Source: a virus
Strand: one strand, 5' to 3'
IMG/VR virus record: IMGVR_UViG_3300039449_000043
Span: 1 to 41,938 of that record
DNA length: 41,938 nt
Program-made: the position numbers and the translations under genes
Part shown: positions 23,089 through 31,535 of the stretch, piece after piece
Numbering within the stretch: the stretch's first letter is position 1
Layout: each line of letters starts with the position of its first letter
The notes under the pieces: generated by a model
Told to the model about the DNA's origin: nothing
What the model saw: the letters and a program-made list of their open reading frames with translations, nothing else
The model's database searches: none

Positions 23089-25121
23089 GCGATCTCAACA
23101 AGGCTGGGGAAATTCGGCTTTTCGGCACCGTGATCAAGGATCAATACATTTGGCCTGATGATACCGGGTATTTTTCATCGCAAATGGTGATTGATGCGCT
23201 GGCCCAAGAGCCGGGCGATGTTGTCTTGATTGTCAATTCTGATGGGGGGTCGCCTAGCGAGGGTGAGGCTATCCGCGCCGCCCTTGAGGCGCACCCTGGC
23301 AAGGTCACTGTAAAAGTGACGGGGAGCGCCCATTCTGCGGCCTCCCTGATGATTATGGCAGCGGATGAAATCGAGATGTCGGCGGGTTCGCTGATGCTCA
23401 TTCATGATCCGTCCACCTATGCGCAGGGCAACCCCGCTGACCTTGTGGCGGTTGCGGCTGAGCTGGATGTGATGGCCGGGGCTTACGCTGGGGTCTACGC
23501 GGCGCGCGCCGGTATCACCCCTGATGAGGCCCGCGAGATCATGCGGGCGGAAACGATGTTGACCGCCCCGGCAGCGGTTGAGGCGGGCTTTGCGGATGTT
23601 GTTTCTGCGCCGCCGGTCACGATGTCGGCCCCTCCTGAAGCAGATCACAAAGCGGCTCTTGCTGCTGTTCAATCTGCCATGACGCGCGCCCATGAGGCGC
23701 AGATGAAATTTGAGGCCGCTGATCTGGGCCTTGAGGATGGCGCAAGCCAAACCCCTGGCCCTGAGGCCAAAGAGGAAAAAGGAATTTCCATGTCTGTTAA
23801 ATCGAACACAGCCCCTGTTGTTGCTCCTGTCGCCGGTGCTGTTGTGCCTCCTGCTGTTTCGCCTTCGCCGGTCATGACCGCCGATGCTGCTGTTGCTGCT
23901 GATCGCGCCCGTGTGAAGGGGATCCGCGAGGCTGCGGCCCCCTTCATGTCCCATGTTGGGCAGGTCGAACTTGATCGGATGATTGATGATGGCACCTCGC
24001 TTGAGGATGCAAAGGCTGTCATCATGTCCGCTGCCGCCGCTGCTCAGCCTCGCACCTCGCGTGTTGAGATCCTGCGCGATGAGCGCGACACAAAGCGCAT
24101 CGGCATGACCGAGGCCGCTGTTGCGCAGATGCTTGAGCGTGATCCAACCGATGACCGCGCCAACGCATTCATGGAAATGGATTTCGTTGAAATGGCCGCT
24201 GATCTGACCGGCGCGCCTCGCCCGCGCTCTGTTGGGGCAAAGGCTGAGGTGCTGATGGCTGCGGGTCACTCGACATCTGATTTCCCCCTGATCCTGTCGA
24301 CTGCTTTCAATACCGTGATTGAAAGCGCCTATGATATGGTTGATCCAACTTTCGGCTCTTTCTCGCGGGAAATGAAGTTCAACGATTTCCGCGCCCATGA
24401 TATTGTGCGCCCTGACAATTTCCCGACCCTGAAAAAGATCGGTGAAAACGGCAAGATCGAATTTGGCTCGTTTGGCGAGGGTAAGGAAACCCTGGCGCTT
24501 GCATCCTATGCAACGGGCATTTCGGTTTCTCGGCAACTGATGGTCAATGACGCAATGGGGGCAATCGCTGAGGTTCTGTTGAACGCCTCGGCTATCGTGC
24601 CGGAATTTGAAGAAGAAACTTTCTGGGCCATGCTGTTGAGCAACCCAAAGCTGACCGATGGCAAAGCCCTGTTCCATTCGGATCACAAGAATATCGCTGC
24701 CGCTGGTGCAATCAATACCGAGACTGTTGGGGCGGGTCGTCTGGCGCTTCGTTCTCACAAAATGAAAGATGGCCGGACGGTGAAGCAAAACGCGCCCGCG
24801 ATCCTGGTTGTCGGGCCTCAGCGTGAAACTGAGGCTGAGCAGTTCCTTGCCCCCGTCCTGGCTGCGGAGCAGGTGCATGTGAACCCTGTGGCCCGCTCGC
24901 TTTCCTTGCAGGTGTCTGAGGAAATTGAGGATGGCAAATGGTTCTTGATGGTGGACCCCGCCAAGAAAACCCATTCGTTCAAGCATGGCTATCTTGATGG
25001 CTACCGCGCCCCGCGCGTCCGTGTTGATGATCCCTTTGGCTCTCAGGGCACGCGCATGACCATTGAGCATGACTTCGCCTGTGGTGGCGTTGGCTTCATG
25101 GGTGCCTATCGTCGCGGTTAA
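23085..25121 (+). CDS. ClpP-like prohead protease fused to major capsid protein
   Basis: 678 residues. Residues about 8-180 are an S14 (ClpP-like) protease: LIVNSDGGSPSEGEAI, catalytic Ser84 in VTGSAHSAASLMIM, His107 in MLIHDPS, and a likely Asp in AAELDVMAGAYAGVYAARAG. Residues about 185-330 are Ala/Pro-rich and helical and look like a delta/scaffold region. About 340-678 are an HK97-fold capsid protein (NDFRAHDIVRPDNFPTLKKI, SYATGISVSRQLMVNDAMG, ILVVGPQRETEAEQFLAPVL, FKHGYLDGYRAPRVRVDDP). The protease should release itself and trim the scaffold. An internal start at 23790 could supply extra capsid-scaffold chains. In lambda, C/Nu3 and E are separate. Confidence 0.93.
   Translation: MSDLNKAGEIRLFGTVIKDQYIWPDDTGYFSSQMVIDALAQEPGDVVLIVNSDGGSPSEGEAIRAALEAHPGKVTVKVTGSAHSAASLMIMAADEIEMSAGSLMLIHDPSTYAQGNPADLVAVAAELDVMAGAYAGVYAARAGITPDEAREIMRAETMLTAPAAVEAGFADVVSAPPVTMSAPPEADHKAALAAVQSAMTRAHEAQMKFEAADLGLEDGASQTPGPEAKEEKGISMSVKSNTAPVVAPVAGAVVPPAVSPSPVMTADAAVAADRARVKGIREAAAPFMSHVGQVELDRMIDDGTSLEDAKAVIMSAAAAAQPRTSRVEILRDERDTKRIGMTEAAVAQMLERDPTDDRANAFMEMDFVEMAADLTGAPRPRSVGAKAEVLMAAGHSTSDFPLILSTAFNTVIESAYDMVDPTFGSFSREMKFNDFRAHDIVRPDNFPTLKKIGENGKIEFGSFGEGKETLALASYATGISVSRQLMVNDAMGAIAEVLLNASAIVPEFEEETFWAMLLSNPKLTDGKALFHSDHKNIAAAGAINTETVGAGRLALRSHKMKDGRTVKQNAPAILVVGPQRETEAEQFLAPVLAAEQVHVNPVARSLSLQVSEEIEDGKWFLMVDPAKKTHSFKHGYLDGYRAPRVRVDDPFGSQGTRMTIEHDFACGGVGFMGAYRRG
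23771..23792 (+). promoter_or_regulatory. Internal ribosome site inside the protease-capsid gene
   Basis: AGAGGAAAAAGGAATTTCC precedes an in-frame ATG (codon 236). Initiation here would give a 443-residue scaffold-capsid chain without protease. It recalls the nested scaffold gene Nu3 inside lambda C. The first residues MSVKSNTAPVVAPV look like a fresh N-terminus. Confidence 0.55.
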
Positions 25122-25224
25122 TTCAGCCCTGATCTGACTGAAAATTTCTGAGGCTCCCTTGTCGGGGGTCTCTTTGCTTTTGAACACATTTTTTTCCACC
25201 TCAAGCCCTTGAAGGGGGTATGCA
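25122..25224 (+). terminator. Possible weak terminator after capsid gene
   Basis: A 103-nt gap with an imperfect hairpin (GAGGCTCCC / GGGGGTCTC around TTGTC, about 25151-25171) followed by a pyrimidine/T-rich run to TTTTTTTCC. It could reduce transcription between the abundant capsid protein and downstream genes. Not strong. Confidence 0.35.
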
Positions 25225-25545
25225 ATGAAAAACTATATCAATGACGGTACTTCGATCACCGTTCCTGCGCCGCGCGATGTCAGCTCTGGTGAGGGCGTCT
25301 TGGTGGGGGCGATGTTCGGCTTTGCTGCTACCAATGCCAAATCCGGTGAGCCTGTAACCATTGAGCGCAAGGGGCTTTTCCACGCGAATAAGCTGGGTGC
25401 GCAAGCCTGGGGCGATGGTGTGAAAGTCTATTGGAACAATACCTCGTTCCAATGCACGACTGTCGCGAGCGGCAACACCCACATCGGCTATGCCGCCCGG
25501 CCTGCCGCTGATCCCTCTGATACTGGCGCTGTCGCGCTGCTCTGA
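25225..25545 (+). CDS. Capsid cement/decoration protein (DUF2190-like)
   Basis: 106 residues: MKNYINDGTSITVPAPRDV, SSGEGVLVGAMFGFAATNAKSG, then WGDGVKVYWNNTSFQC and THIGYAARPAADPSDTGAVALL. This is the usual pattern of DUF2190 proteins, beta-rich cement proteins coded just after the capsid gene. The position corresponds to lambda D. It stabilises the expanded head. Shine-Dalgarno AAGGGGG. Stop and next ATG overlap (TGATG). Confidence 0.85.
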   Translation: MKNYINDGTSITVPAPRDVSSGEGVLVGAMFGFAATNAKSGEPVTIERKGLFHANKLGAQAWGDGVKVYWNNTSFQCTTVASGNTHIGYAARPAADPSDTGAVALL

Positions 25546-25868
25546 TGCAGGGACCGTTTCGGGGTGTCGCTGGTTCGCTTGCGCGGGCTTTTGGCGGCAC
25601 CGTTACCCTGCACCCTGGCACGCCTCAGGCCCGTGATGTGGTGGCGGTGTTTCGGAAAATTCCGCGCCGGGTAGAGGCGCACAATGGCCTTGAGATTGAA
25701 ACGCTGGTGCCGGTGCTGCGTGGTGCGCGGTCTGAGTTGGCTGATCTCAATGAGGGTGATCTTGTCGATCCTGGTGATGGCGAGATTTACAAATTTCTCT
25801 TTCAAGAGGAAAGCCAAAACCCCGCATCTGATGCGCTCGTGACTGCGCAGCTTGAGGTGATGCAATGA
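25545..25868 (+). CDS. Head-tail connector FII-like
   Basis: 107 residues. GTVTLHPGTPQARDVVAVFR, IETLVPVLRGARSELADL and EGDLVDPGDGEIYKFLFQ match the beta-rich head-completion proteins of the FII class that bind the portal/W complex and present the surface for tail docking. It overlaps the neighbours on both sides by a few bases. The lambda order FI-FII-Z-U is shortened here because the next gene is already U-like. Confidence 0.75.
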   Translation: MQGPFRGVAGSLARAFGGTVTLHPGTPQARDVVAVFRKIPRRVEAHNGLEIETLVPVLRGARSELADLNEGDLVDPGDGEIYKFLFQEESQNPASDALVTAQLEVMQ

Positions 25869-26323
25869 GCAATATCCTGATAGCCAAAGCGATCCGGCAT
25901 CGGTTCAAGGCCGCGCTCTCTGGTGCGGCGCTTGAGGTTGATGTGGGTTCTGGCCTTGTCGCGGTTTCGGTGCTGGATGTAGCGCCTGCCGGTTGGGTGG
26001 TTCCTGATGAGAAATTGCCTGCGCTCTATGTGTTCGCGTCCGCTGAGGGCCTTTCTCATGATGCCTTGGCTGAGGTTGAGCGGCGGCTTTTCTTGGACGT
26101 TGTTTTAATGGCGCGCGGCGCTGGCGATCCCATGGATCAGCTAGACGATATGCAGCTTCTTGTTGAGCAAACAATGATTGCTGCGGGCGGCTTTGGTCTC
26201 GCCCGCACTAATCGGCTGGTGTCGGTTGAAATCGCCCAAAATCAAGGGGCGGTTTTGATCGGCACAAGGCTGATGAAATTTGAGATCGCTTTTGGCGTAA
26301 CGCCTGACGATCCGTCTCTTTAA
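25865..26323 (+). CDS. Tail terminator U-like
   Basis: 152 residues. ILIAKAIRHRFKAALSG, PAGWVVPDEKLPALYVFAS and AEVERRLFLDVVLMARG follow the fold order of minor tail protein U, the hexamer that stops tail polymerisation and joins the head. DQLDDMQLLVEQTMIAA and ALIG..LMKFEIAFGV-like final strands complete it. ATGA overlap with the FII-like gene. Confidence 0.75.
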   Translation: MSNILIAKAIRHRFKAALSGAALEVDVGSGLVAVSVLDVAPAGWVVPDEKLPALYVFASAEGLSHDALAEVERRLFLDVVLMARGAGDPMDQLDDMQLLVEQTMIAAGGFGLARTNRLVSVEIAQNQGAVLIGTRLMKFEIAFGVTPDDPSL

Positions 26324-26347
26324 TCCCTGAAAATTGGAGGTCCGGCA

Positions 26348-26776
26348 ATGCCCGTGACAAGCGCTGCAATTGGCATGAAAGCAACTTTTTCCATTGGCGA
26401 TGGTGTCGATGGTGGGTCTGTAAACTACACCCCTGTTGGCGTGGAAGTGACCTCTATCACTTCGCCCGGCATTACGCGTGAGGCAATTGATGCAACGCAT
26501 CTGGAAAGCCCTGATGACCACCGCGAATACATTCCGGGCCTGCTGGATACTGATCCCGCGACTATCGCTTTCAATTACACGCCCTCGGCGGTGGATCCGC
26601 TTTATGCGGCCATGACTGCGGGTAAGGGTGATTTTCGCATTACCTTCCCGAATGGCGTGAAGCTGGATTTCTCCGGCATTCCGCAAAGCTGGAAACCGGG
26701 TGATCCTTCGACAACCACAATGGCCGGTGAGTTCACTGTGAAGCCATCGGGTAAGCCAACTCTCTCGGCGGCTTAG
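26348..26776 (+). CDS. Major tail tube protein
   Basis: 142 residues. SAAIGMKATFSIGDGVDGGS, VGVEVTSITSPGITREAIDA and THLESPDDHREYIPGLLD are typical of tail-tube subunits (lambda gpV class); the IDATHLESP type segment is the best marker. It ends GEFTVKPSGKPTLSAA without an Ig-like domain. It forms the non-contractile tube. It has its own Shine-Dalgarno TGGAGG. A 53-nt gap with a T-rich stretch separates it from the chaperone gene. Confidence 0.88.
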   Translation: MPVTSAAIGMKATFSIGDGVDGGSVNYTPVGVEVTSITSPGITREAIDATHLESPDDHREYIPGLLDTDPATIAFNYTPSAVDPLYAAMTAGKGDFRITFPNGVKLDFSGIPQSWKPGDPSTTTMAGEFTVKPSGKPTLSAA

Positions 26777-26829
26777 TCGTGAGCTGATCACACCTTTTTT
26801 CTTATTTTTAACCCCGAAAGGGTGCAGGC

Positions 26830-27222
26830 ATGACAAATGAAGTGCGTGGCCAAATTCCGGCCGTTTTCGATGGTGGGCGTATCAACCTTGTTCTTTCAAC
26901 TGGCGCGATGTGTTCGCTTGAGGCTGAGGAAAAGCGGCGGGCCTGGGCTGAGGTTCGCGAATTTGGCAAGCCGCCTGACTTGGTGAAGCCGCGCAAGTTG
27001 GCAAAGATCATTGAGGATCTTGGCGGCGAGCCGACTGAGATTTCGATGAGCGATGTTTGCATGGTCTTTTGGGCGATGATGCTGGAAGAAAGGCCCGACG
27101 CGACCTTGGCGGATGCGCAGCGGTTGATTGATGGTCTGCGCGGCAATCATGATCAGATCATGTCTGATGCAATTCTTGCCGCGTTCCCTGATCCCAAAGA
27201 GGGCGCTGAGCCGGGAAAGTAG
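26830..27222 (+). CDS. Tail assembly chaperone G-like
   Basis: 130 residues. LVLSTGAMCSLEAEEKRRAW, LAKIIEDLGGEPTEISMSDV and VFWAMMLEERPDATLADAQR resemble the alpha-helical G-type chaperones that coat the tape measure protein during tail assembly. The last sense codons and stop are CCG GGA AAG TAG, containing the slippery site G GGA AAG. A fraction of ribosomes should therefore slip -1 to make the longer GT form. It lies between the tail tube and tape measure genes, exactly as lambda G. Confidence 0.85.
   Translation: MTNEVRGQIPAVFDGGRINLVLSTGAMCSLEAEEKRRAWAEVREFGKPPDLVKPRKLAKIIEDLGGEPTEISMSDVCMVFWAMMLEERPDATLADAQRLIDGLRGNHDQIMSDAILAAFPDPKEGAEPGK
27213..27219 (+). promoter_or_regulatory. -1 programmed frameshift site GGGAAAG
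   Basis: GGGAAAG in the correct phase (G GGA AAG) directly before the TAG stop of the G-like gene. This is the same heptamer used in lambda G/GT. After slipping, reading continues in the open -1 frame from GTA at 27219 to the stop at 27573-27575. Confidence 0.9.
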
Positions 27223-27575
27223 ATGGCGGGCGGGCGGATTGGGATTGGCTGGAACTTCATCGGGTTTATGTCTCTTATGGCCTGGATCCCGATGGGTTTT
27301 GGAGGATTACCCCCCGCGAAATGGTTGCGCGCTTGGAAGGCGCGCGCCGCCGCCTGTCTTCGGAGCAAGATAACCGGGCCTGGATCGCTTGGCATGTCGC
27401 GGCGCTATCGCGAGCGAAACAATTGCCTGAGCTTTCCAGCTTACTTTCACAACAAAAAAAGCAGGGGCCGCAATCGGCTGAGGAATTAGAGATCACTGGT
27501 GATCAACTGTTTCTCGCTTGGGGTGGTGATCCTGCACAGCTCGCGCAAGTGCGTGAGCATAGGGGGCAAGCCTGA
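27219..27575 (+). CDS. T domain of the G-T fusion (made by -1 frameshift)
   Basis: 118 codons in the -1 frame with no early start codon. The first ATG (27321) lies within the conserved part, so this is not an independent gene. It reads VDGGRADWDWLELHRVYVSY, then DPDGFWRITPREMVARLEGA, RRRLSSEQDNRAWIAWHVAA and ELPELSSLL-type residues ending in EHRGQA. The DxFWRxTPREM pattern is typical of T-like tail chaperone domains. The fused product would be about 248 residues. The T part links the chaperone-coated tape measure to tube subunits. The competing frame starting at ATG 27223 lacks this pattern. Confidence 0.85.
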   Translation, partial: VDGGRADWDWLELHRVYVSYGLDPDGFWRITPREMVARLEGARRRLSSEQDNRAWIAWHVAALSRAKQLPELSSLLSQQKKQGPQSAEELEITGDQLFLAWGGDPAQLAQVREHRGQA

Positions 27576-29788
27576 TGTCTGGTCAAAATATCGGAAATCT
27601 CAAAGTAAACATCGGGGCTGAGACAAAGGGCTTAGCGCGCGGCATTGGCCGTGCGAAGGCGCTAATGGGTAGTCTTTCCCGTATTGCCAAGGTTTCCGGC
27701 GTTGCGGCGGGTGCCGCCTTTGCTGCGGCCTCGGCGGGCATGGTGGCAATGACACGGAATGGCCTTGAGGCCGTGGATGCACAGGCAAAAATGGCCCGCT
27801 CTGTTGATGGTTCTATTGATGGTCTGCGTGCCTTGCAAATTGCCGGTTCTGATGCCGGTGTTTCTGTCGGTGAAATGAATAGCGCTGTTCAGATGATGGG
27901 CAAGCGCCTCGCTGAGGCGGCGCGTGAGGGTTCTGGGCCTGCGGCGGATGCGCTCAAATCCCTTGGGTTGGATGCGCGCGCCCTCATGGAAATGGATGTT
28001 GACGCCCGGTTTGGTGCAATTGCAGATCGCATAAATGACATGGGCATGAGCGCACAGGATGCGGCTGGCCTGATGCGTGAGTTTGGTGTGCGGTCAAATG
28101 AGGTCTCATTGGCTCTCTTGCAGGGGTCTGGCGCTATCCGCTCGGCGCGTGATGAAGTTGAGAAATATGGGCTCAGCATGTCGGGGCCGATGGCTGCGGG
28201 TGTTGAGGCTGCGAATGATGCGCTGAGCCGTGTCGGGTTTATCTTTGAGGGGATGCGCAATCAGCTCGCGGTGGGTTTGGCACCTGTGCTGCAAGGGCTT
28301 GCTGCAAACTTTCAAGAGGCCAGTGCGGCGGGTGGGCCGTTGCAAAATGCCGTGGCAATGCTTGTTAGTTCATTTTCTGATTTGGCAACAACAATTCTTG
28401 ATCCGGCATTTGTTGAGGCTGCAACGCTCTTTGGGGTTACAATCGCCAATGCGGTTTCAGGTCTTGCGGGCTTTATGGTGACGCTGGCAAAAAACGCAGA
28501 AATTGCAGGCACGGCAATGATTGCCCTTGGTGCTGCGATGGCGTTTTTCAGTGGTCCTATTGGGCTTGCAATCGCTGCGGTGGCTGGTGGTGTATTCCTC
28601 TTGTCAACGCGGCTAGGCCAAAGCGCCACGGCGGCAGATGAGGCGGCGCAAGCTGAGGCGCGTTTATATGCGGCCCTTGATCTTGTTGATCGCACCAATG
28701 CCGATGCGGTTGCATCTGGTGGGGAGCTTATTGCAACACATATTGATCAGGCCCGCGCTGCTCTTGAGGCGGCAAAGGCTGAATATGCTTTGCAGAAAGC
28801 TGAGGCGCAGCGCCAGCTAAACGCTGCAAATTCAATGGCGGGCGCAATGCCTGAGGGATGGAATAGCGCGTCGGTCGATATGGCCGCTGAGGATTTGGCG
28901 AATGCCAATGAGTACGGTCTTGCGGAAATTGAAAAGGCTGAGGCGCTACTTGAGCGCCGCCAAAAACTGCTTGAGGGGTGGACGCGCAGCCAGTACCCGT
29001 CCCAAGGTAGCGGCACAAGTCCCGGTGGTAGCGGGTCTGGTTCTGTAACGCCTGACAGTTCGCCGGATGATCCTATGGGTGTTCAAAAACTCAATGAGGA
29101 TTTGGCCGCGCTAATCAGCACTATTGACCCGGCAACGGCGCGTGCGGAGCAACTCAAATCCGCTATGCAGCTTTTGACCAAAGCCAAGCAGGCGGGCATT
29201 ATCACCAGTGACGAATACATTGCCCGCACTAAGCAAATTCATGATGCCTTTGGCGAATTGCCGGGAAGTGCTGGCGCGGCGGCGGCTGGGATCGGGGCGC
29301 TTCACAAAGAGCTTGAGGAAAACCCGGCGGCTGAGATGGCGGATGAGGTTTCTGGTGCGGTTGGGAACCTCATCACGCGCATTGATAGTGGGCGCGATGC
29401 GCTGAAAAACTTTGCGCTTGAGTTGGTCAAGATCTTCGCGGTGCGTGGCATTTCAAAGCTCTTGGGCGGCAGCGATTGGCTTACCGGACCACTGATCGGG
29501 GCAAACGCTCTTGGCACCGATAATTGGCGCGGGGGGTTGTCATGGGTTGGTGAGAAGGGGCCTGAGCTGGTCAATTTGCCAATGGGGGCGCAGGTGATCC
29601 CAAACAACATGATTGGCGGCATGGGTGGCGGTGGAATGAGTTTCAGCTATGCGCCTAAGATCGACGCGCGCGGCGCATCGCTAGAAGCGGTGCAAGAGCT
29701 TGATCAACGGATGCGCGCCGATGCGGCGCAATTCAATTCCAAGGTTGAGCAGGCGGTGCTTAAAGCGCAATCGGGAAGGAAGCTGTAA
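27575..29788 (+). CDS. Tail tape measure protein
   Basis: 737 residues, setting tail length. The N-terminus (NLKVNIGAETKGLARGIGRA) is the usual TMP start. Long helical stretches follow, with a central hydrophobic region at about 280-345 (IALGAAMAFFSGPIGLAIAA, VAGGVFLLSTRLG) able to cross membranes during DNA injection. A Gly/Ser linker lies near 485-500. The C-terminal end carries the WVGEKGPELVNLPMGAQVIP motif common to TMPs. At about 0.15 nm per residue the tail would be about 110 nm; this is an estimate from family rule of thumb. Start overlaps the T-frame stop. Confidence 0.93.
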   Translation: MSGQNIGNLKVNIGAETKGLARGIGRAKALMGSLSRIAKVSGVAAGAAFAAASAGMVAMTRNGLEAVDAQAKMARSVDGSIDGLRALQIAGSDAGVSVGEMNSAVQMMGKRLAEAAREGSGPAADALKSLGLDARALMEMDVDARFGAIADRINDMGMSAQDAAGLMREFGVRSNEVSLALLQGSGAIRSARDEVEKYGLSMSGPMAAGVEAANDALSRVGFIFEGMRNQLAVGLAPVLQGLAANFQEASAAGGPLQNAVAMLVSSFSDLATTILDPAFVEAATLFGVTIANAVSGLAGFMVTLAKNAEIAGTAMIALGAAMAFFSGPIGLAIAAVAGGVFLLSTRLGQSATAADEAAQAEARLYAALDLVDRTNADAVASGGELIATHIDQARAALEAAKAEYALQKAEAQRQLNAANSMAGAMPEGWNSASVDMAAEDLANANEYGLAEIEKAEALLERRQKLLEGWTRSQYPSQGSGTSPGGSGSGSVTPDSSPDDPMGVQKLNEDLAALISTIDPATARAEQLKSAMQLLTKAKQAGIITSDEYIARTKQIHDAFGELPGSAGAAAAGIGALHKELEENPAAEMADEVSGAVGNLITRIDSGRDALKNFALELVKIFAVRGISKLLGGSDWLTGPLIGANALGTDNWRGGLSWVGEKGPELVNLPMGAQVIPNNMIGGMGGGGMSFSYAPKIDARGASLEAVQELDQRMRADAAQFNSKVEQAVLKAQSGRKL

Positions 29789-30417
29789 TGATCTATCCGC
29801 GCACTGATCTCTTTGATCTCTGCAAGGTCAGAGATACAACTTTTTGGCCGTTGCAGCGCCAAGAGCTGAGCCGCACGGCGGGCGGGAGGACGCAGGCAAA
29901 GGATTTGGGTTCTGCATTGTGGCGCGCGAGCTTTACAACTGCGCCCGCCCGGCTGGATGATGCGCAGGATGTAGAGGCGGCATTGATTTCGCTGAATGGT
30001 TCGGTTGGGTCATTCTTGGCTCATGATGTGCGCCGGCCATTTCCTAAAGCGCATCCCGGCGGTTTTTCGGGCACCTTGGCAATCTCACTGCTGTTCTCTG
30101 AAAATGCGTATTCGGTTCAGCTTAGCTCGCCTGGGGGTGGCCTTACGCTGAGCCCTGGCGACTATATCGGCTTTGAGTATGGCGCGGGTGGGAGCCGGGC
30201 GCTGCACATGATCCAAAGCCCGCCCCAAACTCTGTCGGCGGGTGTGCCTAAGAGTTTTGATGTTTTCCCTGCGATCCGCCCCGGCGCTGCCGTGGGTGCG
30301 GCGATTACAGTCAATCGGGCGTCTTGCGAAATGATCCTTGAGCCGGGCCATCAAGCTCCGGCTCTGCGCGATCTTGTGGCCTCAAGCTTGAGTTTTTCGG
30401 CCATCCAAATCCTTTGA
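29788..30417 (+). CDS. Distal tail protein (M/Dit-like position)
   Basis: 209 residues starting within the TMP stop. FDLCKVRDTTFWPLQRQELS, GGRTQAKDLGSALWRASFTT, SLNGSVGSFLAHDVRRPFPK and SPGDYIGFEYGAGGSRALHM show a beta-rich protein typical of the ring at the distal tail end. The place directly after the tape measure corresponds to lambda M or to Dit of other siphophages. No exact family assigned. Confidence 0.7.
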   Translation: MIYPRTDLFDLCKVRDTTFWPLQRQELSRTAGGRTQAKDLGSALWRASFTTAPARLDDAQDVEAALISLNGSVGSFLAHDVRRPFPKAHPGGFSGTLAISLLFSENAYSVQLSSPGGGLTLSPGDYIGFEYGAGGSRALHMIQSPPQTLSAGVPKSFDVFPAIRPGAAVGAAITVNRASCEMILEPGHQAPALRDLVASSLSFSAIQIL

Positions 30418-30443
30418 TCATTCTGAACCTTTGAGGTGAGAAA

Positions 30444-31085
30444 ATGCGGGTAATTCCTGTAAGCACTCAAGCTTTGCTTGAAGCAAAAACGCTTGTCACT
30501 CGTGATTTCATGCGGATTACGGGGCGGGTGCGTGAAACGGGTGAGCCAATCACAGAGGCATTTTGGTCTGATGTTGGAAACGTGAACGCGCAAGTGATGG
30601 ATGCGGATAGCGGTCTTGCTGTTGGATATGACTTTCAAGGGGTTGGATCCTTGATCGCGATTGATCCTATCCCGATGGTTTCCAATCTGACGGTGCAAGA
30701 GGTTGAGGTGAAATTCTCGCAACTTGATGATCGCATTAATGAGCTGCTGCGGGTCTATGACGTTAGGCAGGCTAAAGTTGAAATCTATCGTGGCGAGTTT
30801 GATCCTGAGACTATGCGAATGGTTGAGCCTGCGGGCTCTCGTTTTGTTGGTTTTGTCGATGGTGCCCCGGTTGAAACACCGGCTGAGGGGCAAGAGGGCA
30901 GTGTCTCTATCAAATGTGTTTCAAGCGCTCAGGAATTGACGCGGGGGAACCCCGATATGCGCAGCCATGAAAGCCAGCAGTCGCGCGATCCTGGGGATGA
31001 TTTTTACAGGGATGTCACATCCTGCGCAGATTTGGTGATTTTTTGGGGTAAGCGCGGCACTATCCGTGAGGATGCGGCGGCTTGA
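30444..31085 (+). CDS. Tail tip/hub protein (L-like position)
   Basis: 213 residues. DFMRITGRVRETGEPITEAF, VGSLIAIDPIPMVSNLTVQE, DDRINELLRVYDVRQAKVEI and the Trp/Gly-rich end VIFWGKRGTIRE are consistent with a baseplate hub component. The segment CVSSAQELTRGNPDMRSHES followed by DPGDDFYRDVTSC is common in tail-tip proteins that assemble under J; here no Cys-rich iron-sulfur cluster region like lambda L is evident. It overlaps the GNAT gene start by one base (TGATG). Confidence 0.65.
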   Translation: MRVIPVSTQALLEAKTLVTRDFMRITGRVRETGEPITEAFWSDVGNVNAQVMDADSGLAVGYDFQGVGSLIAIDPIPMVSNLTVQEVEVKFSQLDDRINELLRVYDVRQAKVEIYRGEFDPETMRMVEPAGSRFVGFVDGAPVETPAEGQEGSVSIKCVSSAQELTRGNPDMRSHESQQSRDPGDDFYRDVTSCADLVIFWGKRGTIREDAAA

Positions 31086-31531
31086 TGTCTCAAGCGATTG
31101 TGCGCCCGGCGCGCCCCGATGAGCGCTTTGAGATCCTGGCCCTTTGTCGGGACTTTCATGCGGCCTCTGGCATTCCTTTTGACTTCAATCCTGCGCACGC
31201 CTCTCGCGCAGCTCAGGACCACATAGAGGATCCTTGCAAGCTCTGCCTCGCCCTTGAGGTGGAGGGCGCTCTGCGGGGGGTTCTGGCGGCTTCTACGTCG
31301 ATCTCCCCGCTCGCCCCGGTTCGCATTGCTCATGAGCTGGTGTTTTGGGTTGACCCCTCGCATCGGGGCCGCTCATCGCGCCGCATGATTGATGTCTATG
31401 CAGAGTGGGCGCGGGCTGAGGGCTGTGCTGCTGTTGGGTTGTCTGGCCTCAATGATCGTCGCGTTTCGCGGTTCTTTGGCGCGGCTGGTTTCGCGCTTTC
31501 TGAAAACAGTTTTCTCAAAATATTGGGGTGA
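31085..31531 (+). CDS. GNAT acetyltransferase in the tail operon
   Basis: 148 residues, a complete GNAT fold: VRPARPDERFEILALCRDFH, a VEGALRGVLAASTSI middle strand, ELVFWVDPSHRGRSSRRMID as the acetyl-CoA loop (SHRGRSSRRM in the place of R/QxxGxG/A), and CAAVGLSGLNDRRVSRFFGA plus GFALSENSFLK at the end. It transfers acetyl groups from acetyl-CoA to an unknown substrate. In lambda this slot holds K and I, whose peptidase is not seen here. Phage GNATs may modify a tail protein, a host protein or DNA. Confidence 0.85.
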   Translation: MSQAIVRPARPDERFEILALCRDFHAASGIPFDFNPAHASRAAQDHIEDPCKLCLALEVEGALRGVLAASTSISPLAPVRIAHELVFWVDPSHRGRSSRRMIDVYAEWARAEGCAAVGLSGLNDRRVSRFFGAAGFALSENSFLKILG

Positions 31532-31535
31532 GCTC

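Noticed and set aside
23175-25199. 674-codon minus-strand frame opposite the capsid gene
   Set aside because: It is a mirror of the GC-rich capsid coding frame, rich in His/Arg with no family character.
26777-26829. GTGA...TCAC with T tract as terminator after the tail tube gene
   Set aside because: Stem only four pairs plus a mismatch; too weak to annotate.
27223-27489. 88-codon frame starting right after the G-like stop
   Set aside because: Lacks the conserved T-domain pattern, which is instead in the -1 frame. It is a shadow of the frameshift extension.
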